The position numbers were made by a program, and so were the translations under genes. A DNA stretch of 56,688 nt from CAIJMI01 sp043798445. GTDB lineage: Bacteria > Patescibacteriota > Microgenomatia > UBA10105 > UBA927. Positions 49,965-56,688 of this stretch are shown one piece after another; the stretch's first letter is position 1; each line of letters starts with the position of its first letter. Below the pieces are notes generated by a model, which ran no database searches, was not told the origin of the DNA, and saw only the letters and a program-made list of their open reading frames with translations. Where the stretch lies: contig JAZDOQ010000018.1 in assembly GCA_043798445.1 (NCBI GenBank), positions 1-56,688 on the forward strand, read 5' to 3'.

Positions 49965-50603
49965 TTATACTACCACATGTAATTGTTTTTTTACTTGGTT
50001 AATCAATTGTAGCTGTGCTTTTTTACTCGTCACAATGTTTAACCCATCTGTTTCAATGGTGATAACAGGAATACTTTTCTGTTCAGCTAGCCACTTGTGG
50101 TTTAACATATCCAGAAGTTCCAGATAGTTTTGCGGAATTTCCTTTTCATACCCCCTGCCCCGTGATGCAATGCGTTTTGCAATATGAGATAGTGATGTCT
50201 CAAGATACACAATGCAATCCGGTTTTGGAAAAAGCGGCTCAAAGGAGTAATAAATTTTCTGATACAATTTCCATTCCGCATCATCAATATTTCCGAGTAC
50301 ATGTTGTGCTTTTGCGTAGGAAAAGGCATCCTGTTGAATCGGCGTATCTTGAATAAAAGAGGTTTTCTCAAGCAGTGTGCGCGTATCTATCATTTGCGTA
50401 ATTTTTTCCATCAAAAAAAATGTCTGCGAATGAAACGCCCACCGTTTCATGTCACTATAAAACCGCGAAAGAAATGCATTTTCTCCGAAATTTTCCTCAA
50501 GAAGTTGAAATTTCAGGGATGCGGCAAGTAACCGAGCGGCGGTGGTTTTTCCGCTCCCCATCGTACCCATGACAGAAATATACCAATGTTTTTTTGTTTT
50601 CAC
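49965..50603 (-). CDS. Deoxynucleoside kinase
   Basis: 212 residues. P-loop GTMGSGKT (13-20), ERS-like element replaced by QDTPIQQDAFSYAK, and a lid RIASRGRGYEKEIP. Family of dGK/dAK/dCK, phosphorylating deoxynucleosides for salvage. Start near 50603 kept since the P-loop fits. It lies 5 nt upstream of the tmk fusion gene, with a promoter between them, so the two can be co-transcribed or separate. Confidence 0.9.
   Translation of the reverse strand: MKTKKHWYISVMGTMGSGKTTAARLLAASLKFQLLEENFGENAFLSRFYSDMKRWAFHSQTFFLMEKITQMIDTRTLLEKTSFIQDTPIQQDAFSYAKAQHVLGNIDDAEWKLYQKIYYSFEPLFPKPDCIVYLETSLSHIAKRIASRGRGYEKEIPQNYLELLDMLNHKWLAEQKSIPVITIETDGLNIVTSKKAQLQLINQVKKQLHVVV
49967..49972 (-). promoter_or_regulatory. 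-10 box of the tmk fusion gene, leaderless
   Basis: TGGTAGTAT on the minus strand (TGn + TAGTAT), 7 nt before the ATG at 49959. It overlaps the last codons of the deoxynucleoside kinase gene. Confidence 0.5.
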
Positions 50604-50654
50604 AAAACTTGTTGTATCACGTCATGGGCAAGGATGACAAGAGTATGTACTATA

Positions 50655-51308
50655 TCAATATTGACTCTTAAGACAATGGCAGTATGTCCATTCGGGTACA
50701 ATCCCGCCACATTTTTCAGGAGCGTAAACATCGTGGATTACAGAAAAACAATTATGTCCCGTAGCCTGCCAGCAAAGTTGCGAAACATTCCATGAACGGA
50801 TAGCGCCGTTATCGGCTGTCCAGTTCGTACCAACACTCTTACAGAACATATAATTTTCTTTACAGATTTTTTCACATGATTTACCGGTTGCAGAATTTGT
50901 AAAGACAGAATATGTATATCCAGCAGCCGGCGTAGGTGTCTTAGTTGGCGTCTTGGTTGGAGTTGAAGTTGGCGTTTTGGTTGGTGTCGATGTTGGTTTC
51001 TTTGTAGGTGTCGATGTTGGTTTCTTTGTAGGTGTCAATGTTGGTAATGTACACTTACATGTTGTTGCTCCAGTGACAACACAACTCCCTCCGCCTGTAC
51101 ATGTTCCTTCACAACTATATTGACTTCCTGAATTGCGACATGGTTTTGGTGTTGGTTCAGTAGGTATATATGCTCTACTTCGGATATCCAATCCCCCTTT
51201 TGAAAATGCAACATACAAAACAACAAGTGCCAATAACGACAATGCGATGCCAAGAGCAACAATAAATGGTTTTGTGTGGTCTGTTGAGCCCATAACAATT
51301 TTCTTCAT
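50655..51308 (-). CDS. Cys-rich exported protein with TPT repeat linker and DIRSRA motif
   Basis: 217 residues. N-terminal helix anchor (about 14-35), then GGLDIRSRAYIPTEP, a first Cys-rich segment (CRNSGSQYSCEGTC and CVVTGATTCKC), a Thr/Pro/Lys linker made of TPTKKPTS/TPTKTPTS units (DNA 50930-51050), and a C-terminal domain with about eight Cys (CEKICKENYMFCKS, CWQATGHNCFS, CGGIVPEW, CHC). A surface-displayed disulfide-bonded domain on a stalk seems likely. No known family recognised. Confidence 0.7.
   Translation of the reverse strand: MKKIVMGSTDHTKPFIVALGIALSLLALVVLYVAFSKGGLDIRSRAYIPTEPTPKPCRNSGSQYSCEGTCTGGGSCVVTGATTCKCTLPTLTPTKKPTSTPTKKPTSTPTKTPTSTPTKTPTKTPTPAAGYTYSVFTNSATGKSCEKICKENYMFCKSVGTNWTADNGAIRSWNVSQLCWQATGHNCFSVIHDVYAPEKCGGIVPEWTYCHCLKSQY
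50930..51050 (-). repeat. Tandem TPT-type coding repeats in the exported protein
   Basis: Degenerate tandem DNA repeats encoding TPTKKPTS / TPTKTPTS units. The longest identical neighbours are the 24-nt units around 51000-51048. Such linkers vary in copy number between strains. Confidence 0.8.
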
Positions 51309-51364
51309 AAATAATTTTTCCTTATTATCTACTATTCACCAACTGCTTATATTTGTCAAATGGT

Positions 51365-51393
51365 TTGACAAACGCCGTAATACTTCATACGAT
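51365..51393 (+). promoter_or_regulatory. Promoter of glmS
   Basis: TTGACA (51365-51370, consensus), 17-nt spacer, TACGAT (51388-51393), ATG at 51403. Leader of 2-3 nt; no ribosome site. Confidence 0.75.
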
Positions 51394-51402
51394 ACTAGAT
51401 AT

Positions 51403-53169
51403 ATGTGTGGGATATTCGGCTATATCGGATCACATACCAATGCGGCAGAAATTGTCTTTGAAGGCATCAAAACACTGGAATACCGCGGATACGACAGTTG
51501 GGGTGTTGGTCTCGTACCTATTGAAAAAAATGATTCGCTTGTCATCAAGAAACGTGTTGGAAAAATCGGTGATGCAAATGTAAAAGATCTTCCAAAAAGT
51601 TCACTTGCATTCGGTCACACCCGCTGGGCAACCCATGGCGGAGTTACCGAAAAAAACACGCATCCGCACCCTGACTGCACAAAAACAATTGCAATCATCC
51701 ATAACGGCATCATAGAAAATTACGATACGTTAAAAACTCAATTAATCGGTTCGCATACCTACATCTCTGAAACTGACAGCGAAGTAGCTGCGCACATGAT
51801 TGAAGATGCTGTATCCTCTCTTCCCTTTGTTGAAGCAGTTCGAAGTACATTTATGAAATGTGCAGGATCCAATGCCATCATTGCTATCTCGCAAAAAGAA
51901 CGTATGATTGTTGCGGCACGAAACGGATCGCCACTCGTTGTCGGATTTGGTGATCATGAACAGTTTATCGCAAGCGATGCATCAGGACTGTTACCGCATA
52001 CGAAACGTGTCTATTTCCTGGAAGACAATGAAATGGCGGTGCTCACTAATGAAAAAATAACCATTCTTGATGCAATAACGGGAAAAGAAAAAACTATCGA
52101 ACCCGTCACGCTCACCTGGAACATAACGGCTGCCAAACGAAATGGATTTCCCACATTCATGGAAAAAGAAATCCATGAACAACCGATCATTATTGAACAG
52201 TGTTTACACCGCACAGATATTCATACACTATCAGAAGCAATAATAAAAGCTCGGGGATCATATCTCATCGGTTGCGGTACCGCATACTATGCGTGTCTTG
52301 CCGGAACGTATCTTTTTTCAACAATAGCAAAACGCCATATCAATGCATGTGTTGCGAGTGAGTTTACCTATCAGGAAGATTTCATAACAAATGCATCACT
52401 TGTTGTAGCGCTCTCCCAATCAGGAGAAACCATGGATCTTATTGATGCGGTGAAGCGGGCAAAAAAACATGACGCGACTATTGCCTCAATCGTTAACGTG
52501 CAGGGATCAACGCTGTGGCGTTTGTCGGACATCAAAATCCCAGGTGAGGCGGGACCCGAAATAGGTGTTGCGTCGACAAAAGACATGATAACCAAACTAA
52601 GCATTCTCCTTCTGACTGCATACGATATTGCAGGTAATCCTGATGAAGGAAAACGGGTCATGAAAAATGTTGTCAGTTCGGCAAAAGACATATTTGACAA
52701 AAAATCACTCGCAACCATTACTGCTGTTGCCAAACGTTTAAAAACCGCAACATATATGTTTGTTGTCGGTCGAGGAACATCGTATCCAGCAGCGCTTGAA
52801 ACGGCGCTAAAGATAAAAGAAATCAGTTATATCCACGCAGAAGGACTTGCTGCAGGTGAACTCAAACACGGAGCAATCGCGCTTATTGAAAATAAGACAC
52901 CATGCGTTGTCTTTTTACCAAACGATGAAACATATAGCGCTAATCTTGCGGCAGCCATGGAAATGAAGGCGCGAGGCGGTTATATTATCGGGATCTCTCA
53001 TAAACATCACGAAGTATTTGACGCATATATACCAGTGACTGATGCGGGGACCGGAACGATTATTCCGAATATTATTGTCGGACAGTTGCTCGCATATTAT
53101 GTGACCATCGCAAGAAACTTGGATCCTGACAAACCAAGAAATTTGGCAAAAAGCGTGACAGTGAAATGA
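51403..53169 (+). CDS. glmS: Glutamine:fructose-6-phosphate aminotransferase
   Basis: 588 residues from ATG 51403 (MCGIFGYIG); the catalytic Cys must follow the first Met, which fixes this start. Glutaminase domain: RGYDSWG, HTRWATHG, HNGIIENY. Then two SIS sugar isomerase domains with GCGTAYYA, SQSGETMDLIDAV and TKDMITKLSILL. Makes glucosamine-6-phosphate for cell-wall sugar nucleotides. Upstream frame to 51133 overlaps another gene and is not used. Single gene. Confidence 0.97.
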   Translation: MCGIFGYIGSHTNAAEIVFEGIKTLEYRGYDSWGVGLVPIEKNDSLVIKKRVGKIGDANVKDLPKSSLAFGHTRWATHGGVTEKNTHPHPDCTKTIAIIHNGIIENYDTLKTQLIGSHTYISETDSEVAAHMIEDAVSSLPFVEAVRSTFMKCAGSNAIIAISQKERMIVAARNGSPLVVGFGDHEQFIASDASGLLPHTKRVYFLEDNEMAVLTNEKITILDAITGKEKTIEPVTLTWNITAAKRNGFPTFMEKEIHEQPIIIEQCLHRTDIHTLSEAIIKARGSYLIGCGTAYYACLAGTYLFSTIAKRHINACVASEFTYQEDFITNASLVVALSQSGETMDLIDAVKRAKKHDATIASIVNVQGSTLWRLSDIKIPGEAGPEIGVASTKDMITKLSILLLTAYDIAGNPDEGKRVMKNVVSSAKDIFDKKSLATITAVAKRLKTATYMFVVGRGTSYPAALETALKIKEISYIHAEGLAAGELKHGAIALIENKTPCVVFLPNDETYSANLAAAMEMKARGGYIIGISHKHHEVFDAYIPVTDAGTGTIIPNIIVGQLLAYYVTIARNLDPDKPRNLAKSVTVK

Positions 53170-53174
53170 AGTGC

Positions 53175-53459
53175 TTACGCTAATTCAGGTACCGGATGTG
53201 TATCGTGATGAATAATAATACTTGTATGGGGAAGTATGTCAACTGCGTGTGTTAAATGCATTCCCTCAGAAACAACACCAGTCTCATCCGCAGTAATCCG
53301 AAGTGTATTTTCAGAATTACTTTCGAGTGATGACAACACTTTGTGACCACTTTCAGTGTTAACAAATATGTCACGTTGAATAACTTTAACATCTCCGTCA
53401 AAGCGAATTGATGTTGCAATTATCCCGTCCCCACGAATTAATTCAGCTATTGGTGCCAT
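53175..53459 (-). CDS. Unknown 94-aa protein, possible paralog of the next gene
   Basis: Start set at ATG 53459 (MAPIAELIRGDG), after a promoter at 53470-53498; a longer frame to 53498 exists. Soluble, beta-rich, no motif recognised. Features HAVDILPHTSIIIHHDTH near the C-terminus. Same MAP[IV] start, same promoter-to-ATG spacing, and a weak C-terminal similarity to the protein at 53526. Confidence 0.6.
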   Translation of the reverse strand: MAPIAELIRGDGIIATSIRFDGDVKVIQRDIFVNTESGHKVLSSLESNSENTLRITADETGVVSEGMHLTHAVDILPHTSIIIHHDTHPVPELA

Positions 53460-53469
53460 AATACCATGA

Positions 53470-53498
53470 AATATAACACTCGGCGCATTCAAACGCAA
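53470..53498 (-). promoter_or_regulatory. Promoter of the 53175 gene
   Basis: Minus strand: TTGCGT (53493-53498), 17-nt spacer, TGTTATATT with -10 TATATT at 53470-53475, 10 nt to the ATG. Confidence 0.6.
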
Positions 53499-53525
53499 AC
53501 ATTAATCAAATATCATACACCGAAG

Positions 53526-53828
53526 TCACTCGTTACACACAGAAATTGTTTGTCCTAAACCGACATAATGTATTCCATTTATATCAAGAGTATGGTTTGG
53601 TTCTAATCGGTGAGGTACATCATGTTCATCTATTACATACCCACCCACAAAAAGACTAGTGACTGCAGTTGACGGCTCACTCGTCTTATCAATATGCAAC
53701 ACAGAAATCTTTGCACTTTGACATGGAGGTATAACAACAGAGAAAACACGATGATTTTCATTTGTTATTAAGTTATGAACACACAAAATATCTGTACAGG
53801 TAATATTACTTGCTTCAACTGGCGCCAT
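53526..53828 (-). CDS. Unknown 100-aa protein
   Basis: ATG at 53828 (MAPVEASNITC). Three Cys, beta-rich, ends GIHYVGLGQTISVCNE. No family recognised. Tandem with the 53175 gene, each with its own promoter. Possible small cupin-like or Ig-like fold, but that is only a visual impression. Confidence 0.6.
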   Translation of the reverse strand: MAPVEASNITCTDILCVHNLITNENHRVFSVVIPPCQSAKISVLHIDKTSEPSTAVTSLFVGGYVIDEHDVPHRLEPNHTLDINGIHYVGLGQTISVCNE

Positions 53829-53838
53829 AATACGCTTA

Positions 53839-53866
53839 AAGATATCATATCAACAGGAATTGTCAA
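53839..53866 (-). promoter_or_regulatory. Promoter of the 53526 gene
   Basis: Minus strand: TTGACA (53861-53866), 16-nt spacer, TGATATCTT with -10 TATCTT at 53839-53844, 10 nt to the ATG at 53828. Confidence 0.6.
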
Positions 53867-53878
53867 TAAATATGGGGA

Positions 53879-54451
53879 TTATTCCAGATCTTTTGCTATC
53901 TGACTAGCGACCGGTGCGTTTTGATTTTTATATTTTGCCGTTGCGCGAGTTAAATATGGTTGCTCAGACGCGTGACTCAATTCTTCAAACGTAAACGAAC
54001 AAATACGCATACCTGAATACAATGCAACAGGCATCCTCCCTAAATTACCAAGCTCAAGAACTGCTATACCATGCCACCCCGGATCAAACACCGATGCAGT
54101 CGAATGAACAACAATGCCAAGACGACCCAAACTCGATCTCCCTTCAAGACGTGCTAGTAAATTATTAGGAATCGTAATCGTCTCCATGGTCGTGGCAAGC
54201 ACAAAATCCCCAGGCTGAAGAATGAACGGCTCGCCTTCTTTTATCGTTATCTCCGTCATCAGGTCGTTGGTAACATTCGGGTTATTCGTATCGATAAGTG
54301 CAATTTTACTATGATTAAAAATACGAAATTTTGTGCCTAATCGAAGGTCAATAGAACAGGAGCCAAGTTGTGTTTCAAAATCGGGGGCAGGATCAATAAC
54401 GATCCGTTTTTCTTGTAATGCTTGTTTAATATCGCCGTCAGATAAAATCAT
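53879..54451 (-). CDS. dcd: dCTP deaminase
   Basis: 190 residues from ATG 54451 (MILSDGDIKQAL); the frame continues upstream to 54541 into the next gene and lacks homology. SIDLRLGTKF, FILQPGDFVLATT, GRSSLGRLGI and FDPGWHGIAVLEL are family motifs. Turns dCTP into dUTP (or dUMP in the bifunctional type), feeding thyA. No dut gene in the window. Confidence 0.96.
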   Translation of the reverse strand: MILSDGDIKQALQEKRIVIDPAPDFETQLGSCSIDLRLGTKFRIFNHSKIALIDTNNPNVTNDLMTEITIKEGEPFILQPGDFVLATTMETITIPNNLLARLEGRSSLGRLGIVVHSTASVFDPGWHGIAVLELGNLGRMPVALYSGMRICSFTFEELSHASEQPYLTRATAKYKNQNAPVASQIAKDLE

Positions 54452-54506
54452 AAGTGGATTCTTTACGAAAAAATTTCGTGCGCGATTTTCTCGCCCTCTG
54501 GGCGAG

Positions 54507-55391
54507 TTAGGATTTTTTGTTTGTATTAAATAAACTTGCAAAATTTGGTAAAGCTGCTGCGATGAAAATTAAAATTCCACCTATAATTATTTGAAGTGTT
54601 AACACTTCAGAAAAGAATATTATTCCAAATATTATTCCAAATATTATTTCCAATAAACCAGTTAAAGCACCAATCCCAGGTTGAACATACCTATAGCCAA
54701 TTACGACAAGAGAAAACGCACTTAAGGAAGCAATTGCATAGCCAAAAATACCCAACCAAGCAATTGATAATTCTGGTAACAATTGCCTTTCCCCTAGTAG
54801 TACGGAACCCATTAAATGAATAACAAAGATAACTAACCACAAAAAGACATTGAGTTGTAAAGCTGAATATTTGTCAGAAACTTTTTTAGTAAAAACAACT
54901 TCAATCCCCGCTGCGGATCCTGATAAGATTGCAGCTAAAGCTGCGAGTAAATAATTTTGTTGAAGTGATAAATTAAAAATAAGATATAGACCAACTAAAG
55001 CAAGTAGCAACCCAATTGTTTTATCTAAAGTAATTTTTTCGCTAAATGAAATAAATCCCAATATGAAAGAAATGATTGTATATGAAGCATAAAAAAGTAA
55101 AGTAGCAGAACCGATACCAATTTTATTAAACGCATAAAATATTGGTGCTACTGTCAATGAACCGGCAAGAGTGTAAATTATAATCCATTTCCAATCTCCT
55201 TTATCCACTTTTTTAATGGTGTGTGTAATAGCTCCGAAAGGAACAATTATTAGTAGAATGATTAGACTTCGGGCATATACCTGAAAAAGATTATCAATTT
55301 GAGTTCCAATTAATTTTGACCAAACACCATAAGAACCAAAAAATAATGCGGACAAAGCGACGATTAAGGCACCTTTTGTTGAGTTCTTCAT
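54507..55391 (-). CDS. EamA/DMT-superfamily transporter (second copy)
   Basis: 294 residues from ATG 55391 (MKNSTKGALIVAL). Ten membrane helices, two EamA repeats, related in layout to the transporter at 15264 but clearly different in sequence. Its DNA is distinctly AT-rich against the flanking genes, suggesting transfer. A TATAAT (55404-55409) precedes it by 12 nt. Substrate unknown. Confidence 0.85.
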   Translation of the reverse strand: MKNSTKGALIVALSALFFGSYGVWSKLIGTQIDNLFQVYARSLIILLIIVPFGAITHTIKKVDKGDWKWIIIYTLAGSLTVAPIFYAFNKIGIGSATLLFYASYTIISFILGFISFSEKITLDKTIGLLLALVGLYLIFNLSLQQNYLLAALAAILSGSAAGIEVVFTKKVSDKYSALQLNVFLWLVIFVIHLMGSVLLGERQLLPELSIAWLGIFGYAIASLSAFSLVVIGYRYVQPGIGALTGLLEIIFGIIFGIIFFSEVLTLQIIIGGILIFIAAALPNFASLFNTNKKS

Positions 55392-55403
55392 ATTGATGTT
55401 TTT

Positions 55404-55409
55404 ATTATA
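55404..55409 (-). promoter_or_regulatory. -10 box of the second EamA gene
   Basis: Perfect TATAAT on the minus strand; leader about 5 nt to ATG 55391. Confidence 0.6.
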
Positions 55410-55481
55410 CATATTTTACGCATTTTTTGTAGGTCAGTGGTTATTGTTTTCTTATCTCATAGTTTGTATAGTTTAATTGTA

Positions 55482-55540
55482 GTCAAACAATCTTTCGGAT
55501 TTTTTAATGGCCGATTTGGACAGATCCGAAAGGGTTTGAC
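55482..55540. repeat. Long imperfect hairpin between EamA and the tRNA genes
   Basis: Outer arms GTCAAAC (55482-55488) / GTTTGAC (55534-55540), inner arms CTTTCGGAT (55492-55500) / ATCCGAAAG (55524-55532), 23-nt loop. 16 paired bases with a small internal loop. Could be a small RNA, a processing signal or a remnant of a mobile-element end. Confidence 0.7.
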
Positions 55541-55650
55541 GACAACCAGAGCGGCTATTTGAGTTTATAAAAAGTTCTTTAATTATTTGCGTTTTTCTTT
55601 TCTTTCTTTATTTGTTGCGGCTTTTTTGTGTGTATAAAAAGGGCTTTGCA

Positions 55651-55682
55651 GCGCTCGCCGCGGGGGCGGGCGCGGCGAGCGC
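55651..55682 (-). terminator. Perfect 12-bp GC-rich palindrome downstream of tRNA-Ile
   Basis: GCGCTCGCCGCG (55651-55662) / CGCGGCGAGCGC (55671-55682), 8-nt loop. On the minus strand it starts 31 nt after tRNA-Ile and is followed 9 nt later by CCCTTTTT. Probably ends the tRNA transcript, though the T-run is not adjacent. It stands out in an AT-leaning region. Confidence 0.55.
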
Positions 55683-55713
55683 CATTCCCGACTCGCCGAA
55701 ATATCCACTTCTG

Positions 55714-55785
55714 TGGGTGACGATGGAGTCGGACCATCCGCCTCTTTCTTATCAGGAAAGCGTTCTACCGATGAACTAGTCACCC
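55714..55785 (-). tRNA. tRNA-Ile (anticodon GAT)
   Basis: 72 nt on the minus strand. Acceptor GGGTGAC/GTCACCC, discriminator A. Anticodon stem CTTTC/GAAAG with loop CTGATAA gives GAT. T arm GATGG-TCCGACT-CCATC. No encoded CCA. A tRNA-Ile(GAT) is typical of rRNA spacers, and here it lies downstream of 16S. Confidence 0.96.
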
Positions 55786-55850
55786 AAACATTCTTAGCTT
55801 CAGTCTTCCATTGTACTATAGCCGACTGCTGTGCTCAATCATGATAATGG

Positions 55851-55922
55851 AGGTGCGTGCCGGAATCGGACCGGCGCATAGCTGTTTTGCAGACAGCCGC
55901 GTTACCACTTCGCCAACGCACC
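55851..55922 (-). tRNA. tRNA-Cys (anticodon GCA)
   Basis: 72 nt on the minus strand. Acceptor GGTGCGT/ACGCACC with discriminator U, the CysRS identity base. Anticodon stem GCTGT/ACAGC with loop CTGCAAA gives GCA. T arm GCCGG-TCCGATT-CCGGC. No encoded CCA. Separated from tRNA-Ile by 65 nt. Confidence 0.96.
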
Positions 55923-55963
55923 AATTGTTCAATAACGTACCTATTCTATCATACTTATTTCCA

Positions 55964-55996
55964 CAAAAAATCCCGCAAAACTATTGCGGGATTTTG
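55964..55996 (-). terminator. Intrinsic terminator downstream of 16S rRNA
   Basis: AATCCCGCAA/TTGCGGGATT arms (55969-55978 with 55984-55993), 5-nt loop. On the minus strand it is followed by a run of T (complement of 55965-55970). It would stop 16S transcription before tRNA-Cys. The other strand also has a short T-run, so it may be bidirectional. Confidence 0.75.
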
Positions 55997-56041
55997 ATAC
56001 TATTTCTTGATGATCTAAACGGTGACAGGAACATGGGTTTT

Positions 56042-56101
56042 GAGAGAACTATTCCGCTCGAGGAATAGTTTTACTTACGTACGTGTTCTCTCGAAACACG
56101 T
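56042..56101 (-). other. 16S trailer with competing hairpins
   Basis: GAGAGAAC/GTTCTCTC (56042-56049 with 56085-56092) encloses AACTATTCC/GGAATAGTT (56047-56055 with 56062-56070), the two sharing bases. A third helix ACGTGTT/AACACGT (56081-56087 with 56095-56101) competes with the outer one. It lies 80-140 nt past the 16S 3' end, the region of rRNA processing. Role unknown; an RNase III-type site is a reasonable guess. Confidence 0.6.
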
Positions 56102-56180
56102 GATAAACCTAACGAAACTCATCATGTATTGGACTAATAAATTAGACGTGCATGCTTTATTTCTTCGGTTTTTTAATTAG

Positions 56181-56688
<508 letters not shown>

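Larger units (their letters stand above)
55413..55713. other. Gene-free 301-nt stretch with two strong palindromes
   Basis: No credible coding region on either strand. Holds the long imperfect hairpin at 55482-55540 and the GC-rich palindrome at 55651-55682, both listed separately. A 66-codon minus-strand frame (55583-55783) runs through tRNA-Ile and is spurious. Confidence 0.7.

Noticed and set aside
50930..51050. CRISPR-like array
   Set aside because: The repeats are tandem, without spacers, and encode a TPT linker in frame.
51133..51402. N-terminal extension of glmS
   Set aside because: The catalytic Cys must follow the first Met (MCGIFG at 51403), and the upstream part is antisense to the Cys-rich exported protein.
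54452..54541. Longer N-terminus for dcd
   Set aside because: The family starts at MILSDGDI, and the extension overlaps the transporter gene.
55583..55783. 66-codon minus-strand reading frame
   Set aside because: It runs through tRNA-Ile and the GC-rich palindrome, and its sequence is low-complexity and improbable.

Overview
The window reads as a piece of a reduced bacterial genome from the Candidate Phyla Radiation (Patescibacteria), most likely Microgenomates or a close relative. Pointers, from recognition rather than database search, are: small salvage-type metabolism; a short archaeal/eukaryotic-type ProS ending in Tyr; a fused ADP-forming acetyl-CoA synthetase; a 152-residue EF-Ts; rpsF-ssb-rpsR without rplI (bL9); tRNA genes without encoded CCA; and a 16S 3' half with CPR-like wording. 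TGA is used as a stop (for example the genes ending at 1467 and 10936), so the code is standard. The 16S 3' end keeps the anti-Shine-Dalgarno sequence.

Layout. 1-12.8 kb: end of a TPR-like protein, LytR_C protein, tgt, orphan receiver protein, KefB-type antiporter, RluA-type pseudouridine synthase, DksA-like protein, lgt, pepA, tRNA-Leu, dnaB, MBL-fold protein and two exported proteins. 12.8-17.3 kb: hisC-hisS-DMT exporter behind a leader that looks like a textbook ribosome-stalling attenuator, then rpmE and a release factor lacking domain 1. 17.2-20.7 kb: ctpA, rpsR-ssb-rpsF, ychF. 20.7-31.7 kb: exported nuclease, acyltransferase, MFS transporter, thyA-folA, eno-gpmI, an AAA ATPase of DUF4143 type, ADP-forming acetyl-CoA synthetase. 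31.7-40.6 kb: cysS, SufT-like, recR, prs, SAM hydroxide adenosyltransferase-like, ybaB, dnaX, ybeY, yqeY, rpsU, HIT, DHH-like protein. 40.6-41.8 kb: a RAYT (Y1 REP transposase) with four REP palindromes and a Nudix gene. 41.8-46.5 kb: proS, rseP, frr, tsf, rpsB with a long structured leader. 46.5-50.6 kb: GGDEF protein and a nucleoside salvage cluster (nucleoside phosphorylase, tdk, a deoxyribosyltransferase-like/Tmk fusion, deoxynucleoside kinase). 50.6-55.4 kb: Cys-rich exported protein, glmS, two small unknown proteins, dcd, second DMT transporter. 55.4-56.7 kb: tRNA-Ile, tRNA-Cys and the 3' third of 16S rRNA. No 23S gene follows.

How it works together. Transcription is mostly minus-strand in multi-gene units whose internal genes carry AAAGGAGG-type ribosome sites. 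Many first genes instead have a -10 box only 6-10 nt before the start codon, implying leaderless or near-leaderless mRNAs. Metabolically the window covers lower glycolysis (eno, gpmI), ATP from acetyl-CoA (ACD), PRPP synthesis (prs), thymidylate and deoxynucleotide supply by salvage (thyA, folA, dcd, tdk, tmk, dNK), amino sugar synthesis (glmS), and core replication, repair and translation.

The two most notable systems are the hisC-hisS attenuator (12889-13013) and the RAYT/REP cluster (40587-41780), where REP palindromes appear to have become promoter, coding and terminator parts.
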